6,593 nt of DNA from NCBI GenBank assembly GCA_018663165.1, contig JABJES010000009.1, positions 1 to 6,593 of the forward strand. Direction: 5' to 3'. How positions within the stretch are numbered: the first letter of the stretch is position 1; every line of letters begins with the position of its first letter. Below are positions 1-5,347 of this stretch, piece after piece. The stretch comes from Rhodospirillaceae bacterium (GTDB lineage: Bacteria; Pseudomonadota; Alphaproteobacteria; UBA11136). The translations under genes and the position numbers were made by a program. Below the pieces are notes generated by a model. The model saw only the letters and a list, made by a program, of their open reading frames with translations, ran no database searches and was not told where the DNA came from.

Positions 1-2
1 AT

Positions 3-272
3 TATAAAATCGGTTTTTTCTACCGCCCGATGATGGAGCGGCTGGGGATCGACATTCAGAATATTTCACCCCCCCTGCTGCACCAGATCATTCACAATTG
101 CATCATGTGTTCAAGCTGGCGGGCGTGCCGGCAATGGTTCGACGATGGCGGCCAGCTTTGCAGTCATGTTGATGGCTTTGACAGGGGGTATCGCGCTTTT
201 TGTCCCAATGCGGTGTTTTTCGATTGCCTGCTAGAAGGCCCCCGAAGCGGCGTTAAAAAGGCGGCGGCTTAA
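3..272 (+). CDS. DUF6455-like small cysteine-rich protein, 5' end outside window
   Basis: The frame is open from the window's left edge. The first methionines (codons at 30 and 33) follow residues YKIGFFYRP, which look like coding sequence, so the true start probably lies upstream and this is a 3' fragment. Numbering from the Met at 30, the visible part carries MMERLGID, then cysteines at about 24, 27, 33, 44 and 58 in the pattern C-x2-C-x5-C-R-x-W followed by FCPNA and a final hydrophobic stretch. This cysteine spacing with a terminal FCPNA-x-x-F is what I know from the DUF6455 family of small proteobacterial proteins, whose function is not established. The cysteines could bind a metal or form disulfides, but that is inference. 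No signal peptide can be judged because the N-terminus is missing. It precedes the YeeE/YedE pair on the same strand, but a separate promoter candidate in the gap argues against one operon. Confidence 0.7.
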   Translation, partial: YKIGFFYRPMMERLGIDIQNISPPLLHQIIHNCIMCSSWRACRQWFDDGGQLCSHVDGFDRGYRAFCPNAVFFDCLLEGPRSGVKKAAA

Positions 273-302
273 GCCAATTATGTTTTCCTGTTGATTTGCG
301 GA

Positions 303-331
303 TTGACAGGGTTCTTGTCGCCGGGGATATT
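303..331 (+). promoter_or_regulatory. sigma70-like promoter candidate for the YeeE/YedE pair
   Basis: A perfect TTGACA (303-308) is followed after exactly 17 bases by GATATT (326-331), which matches TATAAT at four of six positions. Transcription would start near 338 and give a leader of about 105 bases before the ATG at 443. It is the only promoter-like element I found in the 170-base gap between the DUF6455-like gene and the transporter pair. Sequence match only. Confidence 0.45.
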
Positions 332-412
332 CCTGCCTCCTGATCCGCGTCCAGGCATTGAGAAATGTCGTACCGGTTCCCATAACGGAATAGTAAGCAA
401 GAATTAAACAAT

Positions 413-442
413 AAGAAGGCGGAAAACCCTTCCGGTCCCAAG
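413..442 (+). promoter_or_regulatory. distant Shine-Dalgarno with intervening hairpin before the first YeeE start
   Basis: AAGAAGG (413-419) differs from AAGGAGG at one base but lies 23 bases from the ATG at 443, which is too far for ordinary use. Between them CGGAA (420-424) and TTCCG (430-434) form a perfect 5-bp inverted repeat with an AACCC loop. If folded, this leaves only 8 bases (435-442) between the Shine-Dalgarno and the start codon, which is normal spacing. No closer Shine-Dalgarno is visible. The stem is short (three GC and two AU pairs), so its stability is uncertain. Confidence 0.4.
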
Positions 443-868
443 ATGGAAAACTTTACCCCTTATAGCGCCCTTGCGGGTGGCGCCTTGATCGGCGCTTCGA
501 GTGCTCTCCTGCTCTGGCTGACTGGCCGGATTGCCGGGATAAGCGGCATCCTCGGCGGTCTTCTGTCCTTGTCTGGCGGCGGTTTAGCCTGGCGTGTCCT
601 GTTTCTTGCCGGACTTGTCATCGGCACCGTTCTCTATCGCGTTGGTGGCGGCCCACTGACCGATATCACAATTACCTCCTCAACCCCGCTTCTCATTGTT
701 GGCGGACTTTTGGTCGGTTTTGGCACTGCCCTGGGACGTGGTTGCACCAGCGGCCACGGCATTTGCGGTCTGGCCCGTCTGTCGCCTCGTTCGCTGGCCG
801 CAACCCTGGTCTTCATGGCTAGTGCAGCGGTGACTGTTTTCGTCGCTCGTCATCTGGTGGGGTCTTAA
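443..868 (+). CDS. YeeE/YedE family half-transporter (PmpA-like), first subunit
   Basis: A 141-residue hydrophobic inner-membrane protein of the YeeE/YedE (sulf_transp, formerly DUF395) family, in the half-size form that occurs as gene pairs such as pmpA/pmpB near BigR-type sulfide regulators. The N-terminus (MENFTPYSALAGG) and the following GRIAGISGILGG motif match the usual start of this subfamily, which supports the ATG at 443. Roughly four hydrophobic segments are visible (about residues 9-27, 48-66, 82-99, 117-137). Cys101 and Cys108 lie in the diagnostic RGCTSGHGICG motif. In the full-length relative TsuA, conserved cysteines carry thiosulfate through the membrane, so transport of thiosulfate or another reduced sulfur compound is inferred, not shown. 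Only two bases separate it from the second-half gene at 871, so the two are almost certainly co-translated and form one transporter. No BigR-like regulator, Blh or rhodanese gene is in view, so the substrate stays open. Confidence 0.88.
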   Translation: MENFTPYSALAGGALIGASSALLLWLTGRIAGISGILGGLLSLSGGGLAWRVLFLAGLVIGTVLYRVGGGPLTDITITSSTPLLIVGGLLVGFGTALGRGCTSGHGICGLARLSPRSLAATLVFMASAAVTVFVARHLVGS

Positions 869-870
869 AA

Positions 871-1290
871 ATGGCGAGCCTTGTCGCATTTTTTATCTCA
901 GGTCTTCTTTTCGGCCTCGGTCTGGCGGTCTCACAGATGGTCAACCCGGCCAAAGTTTTGGCCTTTCTCGACGTCGCTGGAGATTGGGATCCTAGCCTCG
1001 CCTTCGTTATGGCCGGGGCCCTGATGGTCGCCCTGCCCGCCTTTCATTTTATCTTCAGGCGCGAGGGGCCGGTTCTGACACCGAAATTTTCTCTTCCCCT
1101 GCGTCAGGAAATAGACCCTCGGCTTTTGCTCGGTGCGGCGTTGTTCGGGATCGGCTGGGGGCTGGTGGGATTATGCCCCGGCCCGGCGGTGGCTTCGCTT
1201 GCCTATTTCAAAGACTCGACGGTGATCTTCCTCCTCGCTCTTTTCGCCGGCATGGGACTTCACCGCTTTTTCCTAAAGCCCAGGGACTGA
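871..1290 (+). CDS. YeeE/YedE family half-transporter (PmpB-like, DUF6691), second subunit
   Basis: A 139-residue membrane protein that complements the gene just upstream. It has the DUF6691/YeeE hallmarks: an N-terminal helix ending SQMVNPAKVLAFLD (residues 21-34), the GDWDPSLAFVMAGA segment (37-50), and a late GWGLVGLCPGPAVASL motif (95-110) whose Cys102 corresponds to a conserved family cysteine. Hydrophobic segments lie at about 4-22, 43-62, 86-105 and 117-134. The length is typical for the half-size form. The ATG follows the previous stop (866-868) by two bases, and GGTGGGG at 856-862, inside the end of the upstream gene, can serve as ribosome binding site, so translation is probably coupled. 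Together the pair would equal one full-length YeeE, a putative importer of thiosulfate or related sulfur species. The substrate is inferred from the family. It faces the minus-strand gene ending at 1340, and the 49-base gap shows no clear terminator. Confidence 0.87.
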   Translation: MASLVAFFISGLLFGLGLAVSQMVNPAKVLAFLDVAGDWDPSLAFVMAGALMVALPAFHFIFRREGPVLTPKFSLPLRQEIDPRLLLGAALFGIGWGLVGLCPGPAVASLAYFKDSTVIFLLALFAGMGLHRFFLKPRD

Positions 1291-1339
1291 CCGGGTTCCT
1301 GTTCCTTTTGCGTCCCTCCTTGTCGTCCCTCTGTGGCGA

Positions 1340-2086
1340 TTATTTTTTGGGGGTGACGGTGCAGGGGAGATAATGGGCACGGGTGGAACCGCTGTTTTCC
1401 GTCATCTCGGCCCTGTCCTTATCGACCTCAATAATGATCAGATAGGATCGGTATTCTTCCTTAAAGAGACCGAATTTATGAAGGCGGTGCTTGCGTTTCG
1501 ATTTGCTTTCGGCGATCAGCCCGTATTTGGCCTTGCCGAAGGGCGTGTTTTCGTCACGTTTTAGACCGATCAGTTTATCAATGAAGGCTTTCTGGCCCGG
1601 CGATTTGCGATAGAGCTTATCCTTGGCGATGAGAATGAACGTGGTGGCGCAGTTGCCCACTGAGAGAAGATGTCCATCCACAGTCCCTGCCGGGGAATAG
1701 CGCCCGCTGATGGCGGTGATGGCCTCGTCCTCAGCCGCTTTCATTACGGCTTTTTGCTGTTCTGGCGTCATCTCCTCAAAGGGAATTTCGACCTCTTCCT
1801 CTTCCACCACCTCTTCTGGTGTCGCCTTTTCTCCCTTGCCGCCGCTTTTTTTAGCAACATCTTCAGTAGCTGGAGATTTGCCGGTAAAAAAGAAGTAATA
1901 GACAACGCCACCGGTGATGCCGAGGACAAAAATCAAGGTGATGAGAATCGGCAGGAACTTGCTTTTGCCCTTGCCTCCGCCCTTTTTGCCCTTTTTCTTC
2001 TTGCCGCCCTTTTTTTTCTTTTTTGGCGTTTTCTCGTCTGGTTTGCTGTCTTCAGAGGGCTCTTGATCGTCTTCTGTTTCACTCAT
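1340..2086 (-). CDS. uncharacterised single-pass membrane protein with lysine-rich and acidic blocks
   Basis: A 248-residue protein I do not recognise. The start is set at the ATG complementary to 2084-2086 (MSETEDD), preceded by TGGAAGAA as a plausible ribosome binding site. The frame extends 21 codons upstream only to a TTG without a good site. Order of parts: acidic head (1-20); lysine/glycine block (22-43); one transmembrane helix (about 44-67, FLPILITL through VVYYFFF); a lysine patch (79-87); an acidic run VVEEEEVEIPFEE (93-105); then a probably folded domain (about 107-248) with SVGNCATTFILIA (142-154), a basic KSKRKHRLHK stretch (195-204) and a C-terminal YLIIIEVDKD strand. By the positive-inside rule the N-terminus is cytoplasmic and the C-terminal domain periplasmic. 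The layout recalls FliL, but the C-terminal domain shows no FliL signature and no flagellar gene is nearby, so I do not use that name. The lysine codons create A-runs with two A_AAA_AAG heptamers. Confidence 0.75.
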   Translation of the reverse strand: MSETEDDQEPSEDSKPDEKTPKKKKKGGKKKKGKKGGGKGKSKFLPILITLIFVLGITGGVVYYFFFTGKSPATEDVAKKSGGKGEKATPEEVVEEEEVEIPFEEMTPEQQKAVMKAAEDEAITAISGRYSPAGTVDGHLLSVGNCATTFILIAKDKLYRKSPGQKAFIDKLIGLKRDENTPFGKAKYGLIAESKSKRKHRLHKFGLFKEEYRSYLIIIEVDKDRAEMTENSGSTRAHYLPCTVTPKK

Positions 2087-2324
2087 TTTGATTCTTCCAG
2101 CGCGTTTTTTTGGCCCGCTCCACCCTCCCACGGGACAAGAGATAGCCAACGGGACAAAGATTAAGCGCGAGTCCTTAAATTTTCCGTAAAATTTTATGGT
2201 ATTTTCAGTTTTTGATTCTGTTTTCCCGGTGGCGTAGTAGGCTTAGAGTCATGGGCCTAAACGGGCCAGCCTGTGAGGTGTGCTGGCTTGTGGGTGCGTG
2301 ATTGGGAATTTATGGTGGGGAAAT
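2087..2324. other. divergent intergenic region between the lysine-rich protein and the VWA gene
   Basis: These 238 bases hold both divergent promoters, but I cannot place either with confidence. The centre (about 2171-2220) is AT-rich and contains a perfect 10-bp palindrome TAAAATTTTA (2187-2196), whose TAAAAT could act as a -10 box on either strand; no good -35 partner sits at proper spacing. ACGGGACAA occurs twice on the plus strand (2130-2138 and 2149-2157), just upstream of the minus-strand gene, about 19 bases apart, and could be paired regulator sites. The VWA side carries a stem-loop at 2261-2291, listed separately. Confidence 0.5.
2261..2291 (+). promoter_or_regulatory. stem-loop upstream of the VWA gene
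   Basis: ACGGGCCAGC (2261-2270) can pair with GCTGGCTTGT (2282-2291) as a 10-bp RNA stem. Six inner pairs are perfect (GCCAGC/GCTGGC), followed by two G-U and two Watson-Crick pairs, around an 11-base loop CTGTGAGGTGT. It ends 33 bases before the chosen ATG at 2325. There is no following T-run, so it is not an obvious terminator; it may be a leader structure affecting mRNA stability or translation. Confidence 0.35.
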
Positions 2325-3908
2325 ATGACGGCTAAAGAATATCTTTGCCGGGAGCGGTGCCGGAACCGGTTTTTTGCCTCCCTTCTCCTGCGTCTTTTTG
2401 GCGGGATATTGGTTTCGGTTTCGGTTTTATTTCCGCTTTGTGCCGAGACACCCAGTGCCGAGACACCCAGTGCCAAACCCCAAAGGACGATGCTGATTCT
2501 CGATTCTTCGGCCAGCATGATTGAGGCGGTTACCGATGGCCCCAAAGTTGCTGTCGCCCGCCAATCCGTGGCCGATCTGATGAAGGGTTGGAATCCGGAC
2601 AATAAAATAGGTCTCATGGCCTATGGTCATCGCCGAGCGGATGATTGCAGCGACATTGAAACCCTGCTGCCGGTGGGGCCGACCGACCCGGCGGCGATCA
2701 TCCAGGCTGTTAGCAGATTGACCCCACGGGGAACCACGCCGCTGGCCGCCGCCGTGTCGCTGGCTGCCGAAGAGATGAACTTTACAAAAGACAAAGCGAC
2801 CATTGTTCTGGTCAGCGATGGTGAGGAAACCTGCGGCATTGATCCTTGTGAGGTGGCGCGTGGGTTGAGGGAATTCGGCCTTGATACGACGGTTCATGTT
2901 ATCGGTTTTGACCTCGACCCCAAGGCCCATTCCGGCCTGAAATGCCTGGCCGATGAGACCGGCGGGCTTTTTCTTATCGCTGGAAATGCCGGTGAACTCA
3001 CTGCTGCCTTGACGACTGTCGGCTCTATAGACGGCTCTGTGAATGCTGCGGCTCTCCTTGTTGAGGCTCCGTTGGAGGATGATGCAGGTAAACCGGTTGA
3101 GGTGGACTTATCGCCGACAGCGCTGGACGATCCTGCAGACGGTCTTGGTGCGGTCCGTTTTTCCACCTTTATGGGTCCCGGTGGCCGGGAGGTTGTTGGG
3201 GCCTGTTATCGGGTTTACGAGATGGCGGCGATTAACGATGGGGCTGAAAAAGAGGTTGCCGCGACCTGCGATGCCACACCGGTCGTTGAGTTGCCTCCCG
3301 GTTCCTATCGGACCCAGGCCTGGTTTGGTCAGAGCAGCGTCAGCGATGATATCGAGATTTCCGCAGGCACCACCCTTGATCAGGCATTTTTCCTCAATGC
3401 CGGCAATTTCAGGCCGAGGGCCTATGCCGTTGAGGGCGGCGAGCCCATGGCAAAGGTCTGTTACCGGATTTTTAAGAAAACAGATGAAGGCGGCAACCGG
3501 GAAATTGTCGCCTCCTGCAAACCCGCCCCAACCTTCGTATTGGCCCAGGGCGCTTATCGGGTGTTGGCGTGGTCCGGCCGCGCGACCTCGACTCTGGATG
3601 TCGATGTTGTAACCGGCGAAACCCTGGAAGCTTCGTTTATCCTTAACGCCGGTTATCTTGCCCTTAAGGCCGTTTTAGGGGAAAACGAAGAACCGCTTGA
3701 TGGAATCTGTTTCAAAGTGTTCGACGTTCGGCCCCTGGCCAGTGGAAAGCTTAGGGAAGTTGTCGCCAGTTGCAGCCCGACGCCGACTTTTATTCTCCCC
3801 GCCGGGGCCTATCTGGTGCGTGCCGAGGGTGGAAAATCGCCCCAGGATTCCGAGATCAAAATCGAACCCGGTGAGGCCAAGGAAATGGCCTTTGAACTTG
3901 CGCCGTGA
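2325..3908 (+). CDS. secreted von Willebrand factor A protein with three C-terminal Cys-pair repeats
   Basis: A 527-residue exported protein. The ATG at 2325 is chosen because GGTGGGG (2314-2320) precedes it and a basic stretch plus hydrophobic helix (about 16-38) follows, giving a signal peptide probably cleaved after LCA (40). The frame also reaches a GTG at 2280 without a proper signal-peptide start. The VWA domain (about 54-232) has a complete MIDAS metal site: DSSAS (Asp60, Ser62, Ser64), RGTTPL (Thr137 or Thr138) and SDGEETC (Asp165), so it should bind a divalent cation and a protein ligand. Three repeats follow (about 278-360, 361-443, 444-527). Each has an aromatic C-[YF]-[RK] strand, a second cysteine in VA-[AS/T]-C-x-x-[TA]-P, a G-[SA]-Y turn and, in the first two, a closing FxLNAG; they look like beta-sandwich modules. 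The ligand and role are unknown. Similar VWA-plus-repeat proteins are common in alphaproteobacteria. The gene is probably monocistronic, followed by tRNA-Ser. Confidence 0.88.
   Translation: MTAKEYLCRERCRNRFFASLLLRLFGGILVSVSVLFPLCAETPSAETPSAKPQRTMLILDSSASMIEAVTDGPKVAVARQSVADLMKGWNPDNKIGLMAYGHRRADDCSDIETLLPVGPTDPAAIIQAVSRLTPRGTTPLAAAVSLAAEEMNFTKDKATIVLVSDGEETCGIDPCEVARGLREFGLDTTVHVIGFDLDPKAHSGLKCLADETGGLFLIAGNAGELTAALTTVGSIDGSVNAAALLVEAPLEDDAGKPVEVDLSPTALDDPADGLGAVRFSTFMGPGGREVVGACYRVYEMAAINDGAEKEVAATCDATPVVELPPGSYRTQAWFGQSSVSDDIEISAGTTLDQAFFLNAGNFRPRAYAVEGGEPMAKVCYRIFKKTDEGGNREIVASCKPAPTFVLAQGAYRVLAWSGRATSTLDVDVVTGETLEASFILNAGYLALKAVLGENEEPLDGICFKVFDVRPLASGKLREVVASCSPTPTFILPAGAYLVRAEGGKSPQDSEIKIEPGEAKEMAFELAP
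2441..2470 (+). repeat. 15-bp perfect tandem duplication after the signal peptide
   Basis: TGCCGAGACACCCAG occurs twice in tandem (2441-2455 and 2456-2470), followed by the first four bases of a third copy. It keeps the VWA frame and encodes AETPS-AETPS directly after the predicted signal peptidase site, lengthening the linker before the VWA domain by five residues. Being a perfect repeat, it could expand or contract by slippage. Confidence 0.85.
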
Positions 3909-3936
3909 AAGGGCTCGTCGCCATGTTGTTCACCTG

Positions 3937-3965
3937 TGGCCAAAAGAAGTGAAATCCTTTATATC
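3937..3965 (+). promoter_or_regulatory. promoter candidate for tRNA-Ser
   Basis: TGGCCA (3937-3942, four of six matches to TTGACA) and TATATC (3960-3965, four of six to TATAAT) are separated by 17 bases and end nine bases before the first tRNA nucleotide, which is the right place for a tRNA promoter with a very short leader. The match is moderate. Transcription from the VWA gene is an alternative, since no terminator is visible between 3909 and 3936. Confidence 0.35.
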
Positions 3966-3974
3966 CATCACCCC

Positions 3975-4064
3975 GGATGGGTGCCTGAGTGGTTGAAAGG
4001 ACCGGTCTTGAAAACCGGCGTGCGTGTAAGCGTACCGTGGGTTCGAATCCCACCCCATCCGCCA
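3975..4064 (+). tRNA. tRNA-Ser (anticodon UGA)
   Basis: A complete 90-nucleotide class II tRNA with encoded CCA (4062-4064). The acceptor stem GGATGGG (3975-3981) pairs perfectly with CCCATCC (4054-4060), with discriminator G at 4061. The anticodon stem is CCGGT/ACCGG (4002-4006 and 4014-4018) with loop CTTGAAA, giving anticodon TGA at 4009-4011, which reads UCA and, by wobble, other UCN serine codons. An 18-base variable region (4019-4036) can fold through GTGCG/CGTAC, as expected of serine tRNAs. The T arm GTGGG-TTCGAAT-CCCAC (4037-4053) is perfect. Serine identity follows from the anticodon and the long variable arm. It lies between the VWA gene and the glycosyltransferase and is followed at once by a strong hairpin. 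Confidence 0.97.
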
Positions 4065-4068
4065 ATAC

Positions 4069-4100
4069 TCAACGTCCCCTTTCTGGGGCCGTTGATTATT
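4069..4100 (+). terminator. hairpin after tRNA-Ser, possible terminator
   Basis: TCAACG (4069-4074) pairs with CGTTGA (4090-4095), and CCCC (4076-4079) with GGGG (4085-4088), around a TTTCT loop with one internal T/C mismatch. The bases after it, TTATT, form only a poor U-tract. It may end the tRNA transcript or protect its 3' end for processing. It lies just upstream of the glycosyltransferase ribosome binding site. Confidence 0.45.
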
Positions 4101-4109
4101 GAGGGCGGG
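4101..4109 (+). promoter_or_regulatory. ribosome binding site of the glycosyltransferase gene
   Basis: GAGGGCGGG ends two bases before the ATG at 4112, with its GAGG core about seven bases from the start. It fixes the start codon; the family-typical first membrane helix follows directly. Confidence 0.6.
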
Positions 4110-4111
4110 TA

Positions 4112-5347
4112 ATGATTAAAAAAATACTGGAATCTAATTCCGGATTCTTCTGGTTTATCTCTATCTATCTGCTCGTCCTCTACGCCACTCGGAGCTTTCT
4201 TTTTCCCAGTGCCGGTTATGTCGATTCTGAACAGATTCTGTTTTCTCAAGCGTTCGTCCTGGGCTACACCACCGCCAACCCGCCGCTTTTCACCTGGCTC
4301 GTCATTGCCGCCCAACAGGTTTTCGGGGTGACCATTCTGTCGGTCAATGTGGTGAAAGTTGCGCTCGTTTTTCTGACGTATATTCTGTTCTTCAAGGTGG
4401 CCTGTGAGGTTGTTGCCGATCGCCGTCTGGCCGTCCTTTCCTCACTTTCCCTGCTCGGGATCTATTATTACGCTTGGGAGGGGCTGATGAATTTCAGCCA
4501 TTCTCTCACCCTCGTCCTTTGCTGTGTGGCGGTTTTCTACTTTCTTCTTCGTCTTGAGAAGAAAAACAACGTCCTTTCATACATCCTTCTAGGCCTGGTT
4601 ATCGGTCTGGGTTTTATTGCAAAATATAATTTTCTGTTATTTTTGCTGACGATTATGGCGTCGTCTTTGTGTGATCGGGAAATGCGAAAATGTCTGATCA
4701 CCCCAAAAATCGCCCTGACCTTTCTTGTCGCCCTGGTGGTCGCACTTCCCCATCTGAGCTGGTTCCTCGACGATCCGCATGGCATTGCCTCAGTGCTGGC
4801 CTCAAAACTGCGGGGGGATGATGTCGCGGTGAATAGCTATTGGCAGGGTGTGGGGGCTGGCCTTGTTAGTTTAATCAAAACCACTGGAAACTTTCTTTTG
4901 CCGCTTGTGGTGGGGTACGTCCTTTTCTTTTTTGGGGCGTTCAAACCACTTGGGAACGTTATTCGTTCCTCTGGCACCCTTTCTGGCACCCCCTCTTCCC
5001 GTTACCGCAATCTGCTTGGACGCCAGATCCTCTTTATTCTTATTGTCCTGCTTGTTGCTGTGTTTGCCTTTGGGGCGACACAGATCAGCACCCATTACCT
5101 CCTGGTGCTGATTCTTTTTCCGATCTATTTCTTTTCCAGGGTCGAGGCCGTGGGTTTTAATGAAAAAGCAGTGACAAGGTTTGCCTCGTTGATGATTTTT
5201 CTGGCTCTGCTGGTTGAGGTTGCTTTGGTAGGCAAGTTTCTGGTTGATCCTTTGCGCTGCAAAAAATGCTATTTTCACATTCCCTTCGCTGACTTTGCAT
5301 CCGAGTTGCGGCAAGCCGGCTTTGTCCGCGGCACCATCGTAAGCTAG
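4112..5347 (+). CDS. GT39-like membrane glycosyltransferase, truncated by an in-frame amber codon
   Basis: A 411-residue polytopic membrane protein of the glycosyltransferase family 39 / PMT_2 (ArnT-like) type, enzymes that use a polyprenyl-phosphate sugar donor on the periplasmic side of the inner membrane. After the first helix (about 11-30) comes the loop motif YVDSEQ (36-41), whose acidic residues are the usual GT-C catalytic or metal-site candidates. Then come GYTTANPPLFTW (51-62), WEGLMNFSHS (122-131) and AKYNF (170-174), all typical of the subfamily, with about ten further hydrophobic segments up to residue 380. The TAG at 5345-5347 falls after RGTIVS, inside the soluble C-terminal region rather than at its end. 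The same frame continues with family-like sequence to 5668, so an intact protein would have about 518 residues. Most active-site parts are upstream of the stop, so the short form might still fold, but loss of function is likely. Sugar and acceptor are unknown. The gene stands alone after tRNA-Ser. Confidence 0.8.
   Translation: MIKKILESNSGFFWFISIYLLVLYATRSFLFPSAGYVDSEQILFSQAFVLGYTTANPPLFTWLVIAAQQVFGVTILSVNVVKVALVFLTYILFFKVACEVVADRRLAVLSSLSLLGIYYYAWEGLMNFSHSLTLVLCCVAVFYFLLRLEKKNNVLSYILLGLVIGLGFIAKYNFLLFLLTIMASSLCDREMRKCLITPKIALTFLVALVVALPHLSWFLDDPHGIASVLASKLRGDDVAVNSYWQGVGAGLVSLIKTTGNFLLPLVVGYVLFFFGAFKPLGNVIRSSGTLSGTPSSRYRNLLGRQILFILIVLLVAVFAFGATQISTHYLLVLILFPIYFFSRVEAVGFNEKAVTRFASLMIFLALLVEVALVGKFLVDPLRCKKCYFHIPFADFASELRQAGFVRGTIVS

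Noticed and set aside
380..412. BigR or SqrR type sulfide-regulator operator before the YeeE pair
   Set aside because: The stretch is AT-rich with two GAAT copies, but they are direct repeats, not the inverted ATTC-N8-GAAT arrangement, and no palindrome is present.
253..441. Minus-strand 62-codon frame in the leader of the YeeE pair
   Set aside because: It has no recognisable sequence or ribosome binding site, and it overlaps the promoter and hairpin region.
1291..1339. Shared terminator between the convergent YeeE and lysine-rich genes
   Set aside because: No stem of useful length with a T-tract could be drawn on either strand; only short GTCCCTC direct repeats are present.
1670..2164. Plus-strand frames of 164 and 62 codons
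   Set aside because: They are the complement of the lysine-rich gene; their Phe/Leu runs simply mirror poly-lysine codons. No ribosome binding site supports them.
2280..2324. GTG start of the VWA gene at 2280
   Set aside because: It would add 15 residues ahead of the basic n-region of the signal peptide and overlap the leader stem-loop. The ATG at 2325 has a better ribosome binding site.
2325..2450. VWA protein as a lipoprotein
   Set aside because: The cysteine near the signal peptide end is preceded by FPL, which is not a lipobox; ordinary cleavage after LCA fits better.
3856..4065. Minus-strand frame with a GVGFEPT-type N-terminus
   Set aside because: It lies across the complement of tRNA-Ser. 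This peptide is a well-known false translation of serine tRNA genes.
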